Origin: Streptomyces tendae
Lineage (GTDB): Bacteria; Actinomycetota; Actinomycetes; Streptomycetales; Streptomycetaceae
Length of the DNA: 64,000 nucleotides
Direction: 5' to 3'
Assembly: GCF_014650435.1 (NCBI RefSeq)
Contig: NZ_BMUY01000005.1
Span: 248,001-312,000 of the forward strand
The notes beneath the pieces are model-generated. The model was not told where the DNA came from and did not search any database. It saw nothing but the letters and a program-made list of their open reading frames with translations. The position numbers and the translations under genes were made by a program. Below, one piece after another: positions 35,439 through 43,823 of the stretch. The stretch's first letter is position 1. The number at the start of each line of letters is the position of its first letter.

Positions 35439-35490
35439 GCGCCCGCCGGTGAGCAGCCTGCGGGAGACCGCCCACCGGAACACGGCGCGC

Positions 35491-35523
35491 GCAACGTCTC
35501 TGCAACGTCCCGCTTCCTAGCCT
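35491..35523 (+). promoter_or_regulatory. Aldehyde dehydrogenase promoter with direct repeat
   Basis: GCAACGTC at 35491-35498 and 35502-35509, period 11 bp (one helical turn), followed by a -10-like TAGCCT at 35518-35523. The position suggests an activator site for the GAF regulator (inference). Confidence 0.45.
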
Positions 35524-35576
35524 CGCGCGCAGAGCTGTCCAACGGCGGGCAGCGCTCGATGAGGGAGGCACGAAGG

Positions 35577-37100
35577 ATGACCCGTTACGCGGCGCCCGGC
35601 ACCGAGGGCGCGATCGTCTCCTATCAGTCGCGCTACGACCACTTCATCGGTGGCGAGTACGTGCCGCCGGCGCGCGGGCAGTACTTCGAGAACCCGTCCC
35701 CGGTGAACGGCCTGCCCTTCACCGAGATCGCGCGCGGTACGGCGGACGACGTGGAGCTGGCGCTGGACGCCGCGCACGAGGCCGCTCCGGGGTGGGGCCG
35801 TACCTCGGTGACCGAGCGTTCCGACATCCTGCTGAAGATCGCCGACCGCATGGAGGCGAATCTGGAGCGCCTGGCGGTCGCCGAGAGCTGGGAGAACGGC
35901 AAGCCGGTGCGCGAGACGCTGGCGGCCGACATCCCGCTCGCCATCGACCACTTCCGCTACTTCGCGGGCGCGGTCCGCGCCCAGGAGGGCTCACTGGGCG
36001 AGATCGACGACGACACCGTGGCCTACCACTTCCACGAGCCCCTGGGAGTCGTCGCACAGATCATCCCGTGGAACTTCCCGATCCTGATGGCGACCTGGAA
36101 GCTCGCCCCTGCGCTGGCCGCCGGGAACGCGGTGGTCCTGAAGCCCGCGGAGCAGACCCCGGCCTCGATCCACTACTGGCTGAGCCTGGTGGCGGACCTG
36201 CTGCCCCCCGGCGTCCTGAACGTGGTCAACGGCTTCGGCGTGGAGGCGGGCAAACCGCTGGCGTCGAGCCCCCGGGTGGCGAAGGTGGCGTTCACCGGTG
36301 AGACCACCACCGGGCGGCTGATCATGCAGTACGCCTCGGAGAACATCAAACCGGTCACGCTGGAACTGGGCGGCAAGTCGCCGAACATCTTCTTCGACGA
36401 CGTCTGGGCACGGGACGACGACTTCCGCGACAAGGCGCTCGAGGGCTTCACGATGTTCGCGCTCAACCAGGGCGAGGTCTGCACCTGCCCCTCCCGGGCG
36501 CTCGTGCAGCGCGGCAGCTACGCCGAGTTCATGGAGGCCGCGGTCGCCCGTACCGAGTTGATCAAGACGGGCCACCCCCTGGACACCGACACGATGATCG
36601 GTGCGCAGGCATCCAACGACCAGTTGGAGAAGATCCTCTCCTACCTGGACATAGGCCGCCAGGAGGGCGCCAAGGTGCTCACCGGCGGGGAGCGGATCGA
36701 GCACGACGGCGAGCTGAAGGGCGGCTACTACGTCCAGCCGACGATCTTCGAGGGGCACAACCGCATGCGGATCTTCCAGGAGGAGATCTTCGGCCCGGTC
36801 GTGTCGGTGACGTCCTTCGACGACTTCGACGACGCGATCAAGACCGCCAACGACACCCTGTACGGTCTCGGTGCCGGTGTGTGGACCCGCGACATGAACA
36901 CCGCCTACCGCGCCGGCCGCGCGATCCAGGCGGGACGCGTGTGGACGAACTGCTACCACGCCTACCCGGCGCATGCCGCCTTCGGCGGCTACAAGCAGTC
37001 GGGCATCGGCCGGGAGAACCACAAGATGATGCTGGAGCACTACCAGCAGACGAAGAACATCCTTTGCTCCTACAGCCCCAAGAAGCTCGGGTTCTTCTGA
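35577..37100 (+). CDS. NAD-dependent aldehyde dehydrogenase (ThcA/ExaC type)
   Basis: 507 residues from ATG 35577 with GGAGG upstream. Canonical ALDH elements: [20 protein letters not shown] and [14 protein letters not shown] (NAD binding), [26 protein letters not shown] (general-base Glu) and [14 protein letters not shown] (catalytic Cys), [10 protein letters not shown] and [15 protein letters not shown] at the C-terminus. Length and motifs match the acetaldehyde/propanal dehydrogenases found next to GAF regulators in Rhodococcus and Streptomyces. Oxidises short-chain aldehydes to acids. A strong terminator follows. Confidence 0.95.
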   Translation: MTRYAAPGTEGAIVSYQSRYDHFIGGEYVPPARGQYFENPSPVNGLPFTEIARGTADDVELALDAAHEAAPGWGRTSVTERSDILLKIADRMEANLERLAVAESWENGKPVRETLAADIPLAIDHFRYFAGAVRAQEGSLGEIDDDTVAYHFHEPLGVVAQIIPWNFPILMATWKLAPALAAGNAVVLKPAEQTPASIHYWLSLVADLLPPGVLNVVNGFGVEAGKPLASSPRVAKVAFTGETTTGRLIMQYASENIKPVTLELGGKSPNIFFDDVWARDDDFRDKALEGFTMFALNQGEVCTCPSRALVQRGSYAEFMEAAVARTELIKTGHPLDTDTMIGAQASNDQLEKILSYLDIGRQEGAKVLTGGERIEHDGELKGGYYVQPTIFEGHNRMRIFQEEIFGPVVSVTSFDDFDDAIKTANDTLYGLGAGVWTRDMNTAYRAGRAIQAGRVWTNCYHAYPAHAAFGGYKQSGIGRENHKMMLEHYQQTKNILCSYSPKKLGFF

Positions 37101-37117
37101 GCGCTCGAGTCGGGGTG

Positions 37118-37159
37118 CCTCGGGCCCGGCCTGTCCGCCTGGACGGGCCGGGCCCCAGG
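37118..37159 (+). terminator. Intrinsic terminator after the aldehyde dehydrogenase gene
   Basis: GGGCCCGGCC-T-GTCC (37122-37136) folds on GGAC-G-GGCCGGGCCC (37141-37155) with a GCCT loop, 15 bp with one U-G pair. CCT/AGG add three outer pairs after a mismatch. Confidence 0.85.
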
Positions 37160-37333
37160 GGGCTCCACGGTCGGATTTCGCATCCGGGACTTCTCCCCTC
37201 GGGCCGCACGTCTGTCGGGCCTCGTAGCGCTTCGCTCCGGCGGGCGTGGCCAGGAGCTGCGTCTCCCAGGTGATGCGGCTTGTTGTTGCGTCAACAGCCT
37301 CCACGCCCGCGAGGCGGCGACACCGTACAGGGG

Positions 37334-37363
37334 TTGAGGCGAGACGGTTCGTCTTGTTAGGAT
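37334..37363 (+). promoter_or_regulatory. Promoter for the leader peptide and ABC-F gene
   Basis: -35 TTGAGG (37334-37339), 18-bp spacer, -10 TAGGAT (37358-37363), a very good match to the Streptomyces vegetative consensus. The expected start site, 6-8 nt downstream, coincides with the ATG of the leader peptide at 37370. Confidence 0.75.
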
Positions 37364-37369
37364 GCGGGC

Positions 37370-37393
37370 ATGGCTTTCCTTTTCTTCGTCTGA
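37370..37393 (+). CDS. Seven-residue leader peptide MAFLFFV
   Basis: ATG 37370 to TGA 37391-37393 encodes MAFLFFV. It starts at, or within a base or two of, the predicted transcription start, so it would be translated from a leaderless mRNA. It lies 66 nt upstream of the ABC-F start. Short hydrophobic leader peptides before ABC-F resistance genes are known to stall ribosomes with bound antibiotic and switch on the downstream gene by attenuation. No ribosome site is needed for a leaderless start and none is present. Function here is inferred. Confidence 0.6.
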   Translation: MAFLFFV

Positions 37394-37396
37394 GTC

Positions 37397-37459
37397 CGGG
37401 CACGGCCCCTGCCGCCGTTTCTGCTGCCCGTAGACCCTTCGCATGCCAGGGAAAGCCCT
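37397..37459 (+). promoter_or_regulatory. Attenuator-like leader structure of the ABC-F gene
   Basis: CGGGCA (37397-37402) can pair with TGCCCG (37425-37430). Downstream, the ribosome site AGGG (37448-37451) can pair either with CCCT 37435-37438 or with CCCT 37456-37459, which abuts the ATG. Either fold hides the ribosome site, and GCAT/ATGC (37441-37444 with 37459-37462) closes the second. A ribosome stalled on the leader peptide could change the balance (inference). Confidence 0.45.
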
Positions 37460-39136
37460 ATGCGCGACCGCGCCCGTACCACTGTGTCCGCCCACGCCCC
37501 CACTGCCGTGGCCCAGCTGTCCGTGCAGTCCGTCACCAAGTCGTACGGCACCCGAACCGTCCTCGACCAGGTCTCCTTCACCGTCCGGCCGGGCGAGAAG
37601 GTCGCCGTCGTCGGTGAGAACGGCTCCGGCAAGTCCACCCTGCTCCGGCTGCTGGCCGGGACCGAGGCACCGGACACCGGGGAGATCACCGTGCACTTCC
37701 CCGGCGGCACCGGCCACCTCGCCCAGACGCTGGACCTCGATGGGGACGCCACCGTGCAGGACGCCGTCGACCTCGCCCTGTCCGAGCTGCGCGACATGGA
37801 GCGCGGGCTCCGTGCGGCGGAGGAGTCCCTCGCCGACGCATCCGACGAGGAACTCGCCGCGTACGGCGCGCTGCTGATGGAGTACCAAGAGCGGGGCGGT
37901 TACGAGGCGGACTCCCGCGTGGACGCCGCCCTGCACGGACTCGGGCTCGCCCGGGTCACGCGTGACCGCCTGCTGGGCTCGCTGTCCGGCGGCGAGCAGT
38001 CACGCCTCGCGCTCGCCTGCGTCCTGGCTGCCTCCCCCGAACTGCTGCTCCTGGACGAACCGACGAACCACCTCGACGGGGCAGCCGTGCGCTGGCTGGA
38101 GGAGCGCCTGCGCACACACCGCGGCACCGTCGTCGCGGTCACCCACGACCGCGGCTTCCTGGAGCGCCTGGCCACCACGATCGTCGAGGTCGACCGGGAC
38201 GAGCGCACCGTGCGCCGGTACGGCGACGGCTGGGCCGGCTACCGCGCCGCGAAGGCCGCCGCCCGGCGCGGAGCGGAGCAGCGGTACGCGGACTGGGTGG
38301 ACGAGGTGAACCGCGCGGAGGAACTGCTGGAGGCCGCGGGCCGGCGGCTCGCCGCCACGGGCCGCGACCCGAGGCAGGGCTTCGGCAAGCACCGCCGGTC
38401 CAGCGAGGCGAAGCTCGGCGGGCAGGTGCGATCCGTGCGGGAGCGCCTCGCGCAACTGCGGCGCAACCCGGTGGCTGCGCCGCCGGAACCGCTCCGGTTC
38501 ACGACACCGCTGGTGCCGGCCGACGGCGCCCCGTCCGGGGGCACGCTCGCCGAACTCGACAACATCCGGGTCGGAGAACGGCTGAGTCTGGAGGGGCTCC
38601 TGACGATCGAACCCGGAGCACGTCTCCTGGTCACGGGCGAGAACGGCGCCGGCAAGACGACGCTGCTCCGTGTCCTCGCAGGCGATCTGCGTCCCGACGC
38701 GGGCACGGTGCGCGGCATCGCGCGGATCGGCCACCTCGCCCAGGAGCTGCCCGGGCGCGCCACGCGGCTGCCGCTGCTGGCCGCGTTCGCCGCTGGGCGG
38801 CCCGGCCCGCCGGACGAATACGTCGAACAGCTGCTGGCCCTGGGGCTGTTCCGCGAGGAGGACCTGCGGGTGCCGGTCGCCGCGCTGTCCAAGGGGCAGC
38901 AGCGGCGGCTGCAGATCGCGACGCTGGTGACCCGGCCCGCGGACCTCCTCGTCCTCGACGAGCCGACCAACCACATCGCCCTCGACCTGGTCGAGGACCT
39001 TCAGGCGGCGCTCGCGGCGTATCCGGGCGCGGTGGTCGCGGTCTCGCACGACCGCGACTTCCGTGCGCGCTTCGCGGCCGAACGGCTGGAACTGCGTGCC
39101 GGCCATGGGCGCGCGGTCGGTTGGTCCCTGCGGTGA
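37460..39136 (+). CDS. ABC-F ribosomal protection/antibiotic-resistance protein
   Basis: 558 residues with two ABC domains and no membrane segment, the ABC-F layout. First domain: GENGSGKST, SLSGGEQSRLALA, LLLLDEPTNHLD. Second: GENGAGKTT, ALSKGQQRRLQIA, LLVLDEPTNH. The linker between them (about 245-330) is charged and helical, the part that reaches the ribosomal P/E-site region in family members. Antibiotic-resistance ABC-F proteins dislodge drugs such as lincosamides, pleuromutilins and streptogramin A from the ribosome. The upstream leader peptide supports a resistance role. ATG 37460 has AGGGAAAG five nt upstream. Confidence 0.9.
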   Translation: MRDRARTTVSAHAPTAVAQLSVQSVTKSYGTRTVLDQVSFTVRPGEKVAVVGENGSGKSTLLRLLAGTEAPDTGEITVHFPGGTGHLAQTLDLDGDATVQDAVDLALSELRDMERGLRAAEESLADASDEELAAYGALLMEYQERGGYEADSRVDAALHGLGLARVTRDRLLGSLSGGEQSRLALACVLAASPELLLLDEPTNHLDGAAVRWLEERLRTHRGTVVAVTHDRGFLERLATTIVEVDRDERTVRRYGDGWAGYRAAKAAARRGAEQRYADWVDEVNRAEELLEAAGRRLAATGRDPRQGFGKHRRSSEAKLGGQVRSVRERLAQLRRNPVAAPPEPLRFTTPLVPADGAPSGGTLAELDNIRVGERLSLEGLLTIEPGARLLVTGENGAGKTTLLRVLAGDLRPDAGTVRGIARIGHLAQELPGRATRLPLLAAFAAGRPGPPDEYVEQLLALGLFREEDLRVPVAALSKGQQRRLQIATLVTRPADLLVLDEPTNHIALDLVEDLQAALAAYPGAVVAVSHDRDFRARFAAERLELRAGHGRAVGWSLR

Positions 39137-39268
39137 GCGCACCGAACAGCTCGTTCGCGACGTCCGAGGCGAACTGGCCGATCTACCTCCGGCCCGCACG
39201 GGCCCCTATGCTCAGGCGGAAGGTTCCGTGTGTCGTCAGCATGCAGTCTGTACCACCCGGGGGAAGTC

Positions 39269-39919
39269 GTGGACGTGCCGATGCTGATCCTGCTGGGTGC
39301 GGCAGGAGGTGCGCTGCGCGGGCTCCTCGACGTCTACAGCCGGTTCCTGGACTGGCAGGCGGACCGTCGCGCCAACCGGCAGTTACCCACCGGCCAGGAG
39401 AGCGAAGCGCCCAGGTTCCAGGAGTACTTCGATCCCGTCGCCGACCCGATCGCAGCCGTCGTGCACAGCGCGATGGGTGCCGGGGCCGCGGTGCTCCTCG
39501 GTACCACCGGACAGGTCAGTGGAGCGTACGCGGCCGTTGTCGTCGGCATCTCGGCCCCGGTCATCCTGACCCAGCTCGGCCGTGTCCAGTCGGTCGGCGA
39601 CGCGGTCGGCGGCGCAGCACCGCAGGAAGGGCCGCCCGCCGAAGAGGTGACCGCCGCAGGCTCTCCGCGAGCCGCGCCACCCCCGGAGCGGCCGCCGCCG
39701 GGCGAAACCGGATCCCGGCCGCCGGTCACCGAGCCGTCCCCGGCCCCGCGCCCGACGCCGCTGTCGTCGTCGGTGCCCGGTCCCTCCAGGAGCGTCGACG
39801 AACACCGCCGGACCACCCTCACCGGTCCTGACTCCTCGGCCCTGGACTTCACCAGCGATCACGGTGCTCCGCGTCCTCCCCACGGACCGGCGCTCGGCGA
39901 GGAAGGGACGACAGGATGA
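39269..39919 (+). CDS. Unknown membrane protein, first of a pair
   Basis: 216 residues from GTG 39269; GTG 39275 and ATG 39281 are alternatives behind GGGGGAAG. N-terminal hydrophobic segment at about 5-25 (MLILLGAAGGALRGLLDVY) and a longer one at about 60-100 (IAAVVHSAMGAGAAVLLG, YAAVVVGISAPVILTQLG). The C-terminal half is disordered, rich in Pro, Ser and Gly. No domain that I recognise. Its end overlaps the next ATG by 4 bp, so the two products are probably made together. Lies 132 bp after the ABC-F gene in the same direction. Confidence 0.6.
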   Translation: MDVPMLILLGAAGGALRGLLDVYSRFLDWQADRRANRQLPTGQESEAPRFQEYFDPVADPIAAVVHSAMGAGAAVLLGTTGQVSGAYAAVVVGISAPVILTQLGRVQSVGDAVGGAAPQEGPPAEEVTAAGSPRAAPPPERPPPGETGSRPPVTEPSPAPRPTPLSSSVPGPSRSVDEHRRTTLTGPDSSALDFTSDHGAPRPPHGPALGEEGTTG

Positions 39920-41001
39920 CGCGGCCCCTCATGAGCCGACGTATCGCCGCGGCGATCCTGGGCGCCAATCGCCCCGGCGACCGGCTGTCCGCCACCGCGC
40001 ACCAGCGCCGGCTTCCCCTCGGGCGCCGGCTGCTGACGTCGGTCCTGGGTGTCCGGGCACACTCGCCGGTGTCGTCCGCATCCCCGCGCGAGGAGTCCTT
40101 CGGGAGGGCGAAGGCGCCGGGCGACGGCGTTCGGCCGCGCACGCCGAGTGCGGACCGTCAGGAGTACGGCTCGCGCCGGACGGAGAAACTTACGCGACCC
40201 CTCCTGAGCGAGGACCGCCAGGAGTACGAGCGGATTCTTGACGCGGCGCTGCGCTCGGCCCCGCGGCGCCCGGAGCTTGCCGCTGTCGGGCAGCGGCTCA
40301 ACTCGGAACAGCTCCGCACGATGGCGCTCAACGCCACCACGCTCATCACAGCGGCTGCGGCGACCGAGTACCAGCACTACGTGGAGGTCCGCGAACTGAG
40401 CCGCCCGGTGCGGCCCGTCCCAGCCCCCTTTCACGGACCCGACTCTGAGTCCACCCGCACGGTGAAGCTCGCCCTGGGGCCGGTGCGCCGGACCGGCGCG
40501 GGTCCCGCAGCCGTCGTCGCGGTGCTCGCTCCCCTGCTCGCGGCCACCGTCGCGGTGCTCTCCCTGCTCGTGGGCTTCATCCTGAAGATCCTCGTTCCCG
40601 GGTCGGTGCTCTCCCAGACCCTCCTCACCGTTGGGTGGGTTTCCGGCGCGGCCGCCGCGGCCACGTTCCTGGCCGCCTCCGTCGCTCCGCTGCTCACCTC
40701 CCTGCGCGACGGGCGCTCGCCCGAGACCGGACCCCACGACGAGTCGAGCCGGGAAGTGGACCTGGCCCGGGATGCCTGGCGCGAGGCGCTGCTGGAGCGG
40801 GGGATCGTGCCGTTCTTGCGGGAGGCTCTCGCCGATCGCGGCACTGCAGAACCTCAGCAACCGGCCCCCTCCGTGACGAACGGCCGCATCCCGAGCCTCG
40901 GCTACCAACGGCCCGGATTCACCAGCCCGGATTTCACCAGCCCGGATTTCGGGGGGCCGGCCGAAAGCGGGCCCTCCGCGGGACCCGAGGAACCCGAGTG
41001 A
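39916..41001 (+). CDS. Unknown membrane protein, second of a pair
   Basis: 361 residues; ATG 39916 overlaps the upstream stop. A basic disordered N-terminus contains a repeated DRQEY motif (SADRQEYGSRR, SEDRQEYERIL). Two hydrophobic segments lie at about 198-222 (VVAVLAPLLAATVAVLSLLV) and 237-262. The C-terminus is soluble and ends in a tandem FTSPD-FTSPD repeat from a 15-bp DNA duplication at 40918-40947. No known domain. A hairpin terminator begins one base after the stop, so the pair forms the end of a transcript. Confidence 0.6.
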   Translation: MTRPLMSRRIAAAILGANRPGDRLSATAHQRRLPLGRRLLTSVLGVRAHSPVSSASPREESFGRAKAPGDGVRPRTPSADRQEYGSRRTEKLTRPLLSEDRQEYERILDAALRSAPRRPELAAVGQRLNSEQLRTMALNATTLITAAAATEYQHYVEVRELSRPVRPVPAPFHGPDSESTRTVKLALGPVRRTGAGPAAVVAVLAPLLAATVAVLSLLVGFILKILVPGSVLSQTLLTVGWVSGAAAAATFLAASVAPLLTSLRDGRSPETGPHDESSREVDLARDAWREALLERGIVPFLREALADRGTAEPQQPAPSVTNGRIPSLGYQRPGFTSPDFTSPDFGGPAESGPSAGPEEPE

Positions 41002-41029
41002 CGTCCGGCCCACCGCGGCGGGCCGGACG
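41002..41029 (+). terminator. Hairpin terminator after the membrane-protein pair
   Basis: CGTCCGGCCC (41002-41011) and GGGCCGGACG (41020-41029), a perfect 10-bp stem with an 8-nt loop, starting right after the TGA. The remaining gap to 41372 holds only the decarboxylase remnant below. Confidence 0.75.
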
Positions 41030-41075
41030 CCGGACCAGGCACTCCATGCGCTCCGTGCGCTCCGTGCTGCCACGG

Positions 41076-41300
41076 CTAGATGCCCACGTCGCGGCGGCGC
41101 ATGTCCTCCAGGGACTCCCGCCGTACCAGAAGGCGGGCACGGCCGTCGCGTACGGCGGCCAGGGGCAGGCGGCCGACGAGGTTGTAGCCGGAGGCCATGG
41201 CAAGCTGATACGCACCAGCCACGGGTACGGCGAGCAGGTCACCGGGGCGCGGGGAGGCGGACCGGGGCACGCGGCCGACGTTATGCCCGGCGTCCCCCGG
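41076..41300 (-). pseudogene. C-terminal remnant of a diaminopimelate decarboxylase (lysA-like)
   Basis: The frame ending at TAG 41078-41076 reads GDLLAVPVAGAYQLAMASGY, then NLVGRLPLAAVRDGRARLLV and RRESLEDMRRRDVGI. These are the PLP-binding GAY loop and end of LysA-type decarboxylases. Weaker similarity continues upstream to about 41300 and then stops. The roughly 350 N-terminal residues, with the barrel and its Lys, are missing, so the product cannot be active. It lies on the same strand as, and downstream of, the biosynthetic operon. Confidence 0.75.
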
Positions 41301-41372
41301 TCCGGGCCGTGCACTGACGGGACGCTGACGCTGCTCCGGAGGATGTTGACGTGATGCTGACGGACCGGTGTC

Positions 41373-41786
41373 TCACCCGGTCCGGACCTCCGTGTTCTGG
41401 CAGGCGTGCAACAGCCAGCGTCCGTCCTCCTGCCTGGTCATGACGTACAACGGAGCGCCTTCCGTGTCACCCTCGGCCGAGTGGTAGACCTGCCGTACCT
41501 TGACCGCCGCCACGTCGGGGCGCAGGAATTGGACGTGGGCCACCTCGTAGGTGACGTCGCCGTCCCAGACGGCGGCGGGCAGCACCGCGCGGGTGAACTC
41601 GGCGATCGCGTCGAGGCCCAGAAGCACCTTGCCGTGGGCGGTCGTCCAGAGTGCGTCGGGGTGGAAGAGGGTGAGGAATCCTTCGGCGTCCTTGGCCCGC
41701 TGGGTGCGTTCGACGTCGGCCACGACGCGTTCGATGGCCCTGCGGTCCGGGGTGCCGGATTCGTGGGGCGCGTCCTGTGTGTTCAT
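41373..41786 (-). CDS. SgcJ/EcaC-family NTF2-like protein
   Basis: 137 residues from ATG 41786; GTG 41795 is also possible. A cone-shaped NTF2 fold is indicated by the helix DRRAIERVVADVERTQRAKD, EGFLTLFHPDALWTTAHGKVL, VTYEVAHVQFLRPDVAAVKV and GRWLLHACQNTEV. Relatives are small dimers that bind hydrophobic ligands and are common in natural-product clusters as isomerases, cyclases or helpers. Seventy bp after the acyl-CoA dehydrogenase gene and co-directional, so it could be the last gene of that operon. Confidence 0.8.
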   Translation of the reverse strand: MNTQDAPHESGTPDRRAIERVVADVERTQRAKDAEGFLTLFHPDALWTTAHGKVLLGLDAIAEFTRAVLPAAVWDGDVTYEVAHVQFLRPDVAAVKVRQVYHSAEGDTEGAPLYVMTRQEDGRWLLHACQNTEVRTG

Positions 41787-41855
41787 GCGGATCACTGTCG
41801 TACCTCAAGCGCGCCTGAGGTCAAGGGCCGATGGGCGCGACGGCGTCCGCGGCGC

Positions 41856-43019
41856 TCACAGCGAGGACGAGATCACCAGGCGCTGGATCTGGTTCGTGCC
41901 CTCGATGAGCTGGAGCAGCTTGGCCTCGCGCATCCAGCGTTCCGTCGGGTGGTCGGTCACGTATCCGTAGCCGCCCAGGACCTGGACCGCGTCGGTGGTC
42001 ACACGCATCGCCGTATCGGTGGCGAAGAGCTTGGCCTTCGCGGCGGCGGCCGAGGAGTGCTGCCCGGCATCGAGTCGGCGGGCTGCGTCGAGCAGCAGCG
42101 TGCGGGCAGCGCTGACCTGGGTCGCCATGTCGGCGAGCAGGAAACCGATTCCCTGGAAGGAGATGATCGGCTTCCCGAACTGCTGCCGGGTCTTCGCGTA
42201 GGCGACGGCGTAGTCGAGCGCGGCCTGGGCCAGGCCCACCGCGCAGGCGGCGATGCCGAGGCGCCCTCGGTCGAACAGCCCCGTCGCGATCAGGAACCCC
42301 TTGCCGGGCCTGCCGATCCGTCGGTCCTGGGTGATCTCCGCCCCGTCGAAAACGATCTGGGCGGTCGGCGAGGAACGGACGCCCATCTTGCGCTCAGGGG
42401 CCTGCGGGCGGAGTCCTGGTGTGCCCGCGGGCGCCAGCAGCAGGGACAGGCCGCGCACGCCGTCGCTTCCGGTGCGGCAGAAGACGTTGTAGTAGTCGGC
42501 GACGCCCGCGTGGCTGACCCAGGACTTGACCCCGTTCACGACGTAGCGGTCCTCGTGCAAGGTGGCGGTGGTGCGCAGCGCCGAGATGTCGGAGCCGGCC
42601 TCCGCCTCCGAGATGCAGTTCGCGCCGAGCAGTTCGCCCCCCAGCATGTCCGGGAGCCAGACGGCCCGCTGCTCTTCGGAACCGAAGGCGGCCAGGCCGT
42701 AACAGGAGAGCACGTGGATGTTGACCGACTGGGCGACCCCCAGCCAGTGCTGGGCCAGGGTCTCCAGGACGGTGAGGTACACCTCGTAGGGCTGGCCTCC
42801 TCCGCCGTACTGTTGCGGGTAGGGCAGCCCGAGCAGTCCGGCCCGGCCGAGCGTGTTCAGCAGTTCGCGGGGGAAGGTCGCCTCCGACTCGAACTGCTCC
42901 ACCCGCGGGGCGAGTTCGGCGGTGACCAGCTGTCGGACGAGTTTCAGCAGGTCGAGTGCCTCCTCTGTCCAGGCGGGTCCGGTGGGTTGGGGGTGACGGC
43001 TTGGCGCGGAGGTGGGCAT
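41856..43019 (-). CDS. Acyl-CoA dehydrogenase
   Basis: 387 residues from ATG 43019 with GAGGA seven nt upstream. Complete ACAD fold: NCISEAEAGSDISALRTTA (FAD region), WVSHAGVADYYNVF, GLFDRGRLGIAACAVGLAQ, TRQQFGKPIISFQG, QVLGGYGYVTDHPTERWMRE and the catalytic Glu in LIEGTNQIQR. It oxidises an acyl thioester at the alpha-beta position. In gene clusters such enzymes often act on carrier-protein-bound aminoacyl groups, which would fit the carrier protein encoded upstream. Last core gene of the leftward operon. Confidence 0.92.
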   Translation of the reverse strand: MPTSAPSRHPQPTGPAWTEEALDLLKLVRQLVTAELAPRVEQFESEATFPRELLNTLGRAGLLGLPYPQQYGGGGQPYEVYLTVLETLAQHWLGVAQSVNIHVLSCYGLAAFGSEEQRAVWLPDMLGGELLGANCISEAEAGSDISALRTTATLHEDRYVVNGVKSWVSHAGVADYYNVFCRTGSDGVRGLSLLLAPAGTPGLRPQAPERKMGVRSSPTAQIVFDGAEITQDRRIGRPGKGFLIATGLFDRGRLGIAACAVGLAQAALDYAVAYAKTRQQFGKPIISFQGIGFLLADMATQVSAARTLLLDAARRLDAGQHSSAAAAKAKLFATDTAMRVTTDAVQVLGGYGYVTDHPTERWMREAKLLQLIEGTNQIQRLVISSSL

Positions 43020-43103
43020 GGCGGCGTCCTCACGTACGGCTGGATCATGGCGCACCGGTTCTTCGGCGCTGGCGAAAGGGCGTTGGGGCGAGGCCGGCGG
43101 GGG

Positions 43104-43823
43104 TCAGGCCGGCAGCCACTGCTCGGCTTCGGGCCACCGGCGTACGGCTCGGCGCACCGCGTAGTCCCAGTAGGAGCGCACGGACAGGTCGGCGTAGATG
43201 AAGTCCTGTTTGAGCCGGACGTCTTCGGCACTGGAGTAGTGGAACTCCGTGCCCGTGGCGAGCGCGGCGAGCTGGAGGCGACAGGCGCGTTCCAGCACCT
43301 GGGCGAAGATCGCGGCATGGCGCACGCTCTTGCCGACGACCACCCCACCGTGGTTGCGCAGGAACACGGCGCGGCCGGTGTCCCCGAGTTCCTTCGCGAT
43401 CCGGTCGCCGGTGGCGATGTCGAGCACGGTGTTGCTGGTGGTGGTGAAGACGCTGGTCGCGTCGACGAAGTAGGCCCCCTCGTGGGAGAGGGGGCGCAGT
43501 GCGAGGTCGCAGGCACCGAACAGCAGGGTGTACGGGGCGTGGCTGTGCACGATGCCGTTGACGTCCGGCCTGGCTCGATAGATCGCCTGGTGGAGCGGGA
43601 GTTCGGGTGGCGCCGTGCGGGGGGCCGGGCGCGCGTGGTCCACCGCCGCGGTGACGGTCTCTCCCGGTGTGACCTCGTCGAAGCCGCAGAGCGCGTTCTT
43701 GATCAGGAAGGTGTCCGCGCCGGGTGTTCTGGCGGATATCTGTCCTTGGTTGAAGTCGTCGTGTCCGTCCAGGGAGAGCATCCGCCCGCCCAGGGCGAGT
43801 TGGGTGGCCAGCCGGCGTGTCAT
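43104..43823 (-). CDS. Class II aldolase/adducin-family protein
   Basis: 239 residues. Zinc-binding HSHAPY (His-x-His) and RNHGGVVVG, catalytic-region GFDEVTPGE and the N-terminal GHDDFNQGQIS are those of L-fuculose-phosphate-type aldolases and decarboxylases. Its ATG shares a base with the upstream stop (TGATG), so translation is coupled. In this operon it may split or join a small aldehyde/ketone unit, but the substrate is unknown. Confidence 0.88.
   Translation of the reverse strand: MTRRLATQLALGGRMLSLDGHDDFNQGQISARTPGADTFLIKNALCGFDEVTPGETVTAAVDHARPAPRTAPPELPLHQAIYRARPDVNGIVHSHAPYTLLFGACDLALRPLSHEGAYFVDATSVFTTTSNTVLDIATGDRIAKELGDTGRAVFLRNHGGVVVGKSVRHAAIFAQVLERACRLQLAALATGTEFHYSSAEDVRLKQDFIYADLSVRSYWDYAVRRAVRRWPEAEQWLPA

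Noticed and set aside
39121..39831. A rightward 236-codon frame overlapping the first membrane-protein gene.
   Set aside because: Arg-rich out-of-frame translation; the competing frame has hydrophobic segments and is coupled to the next gene.
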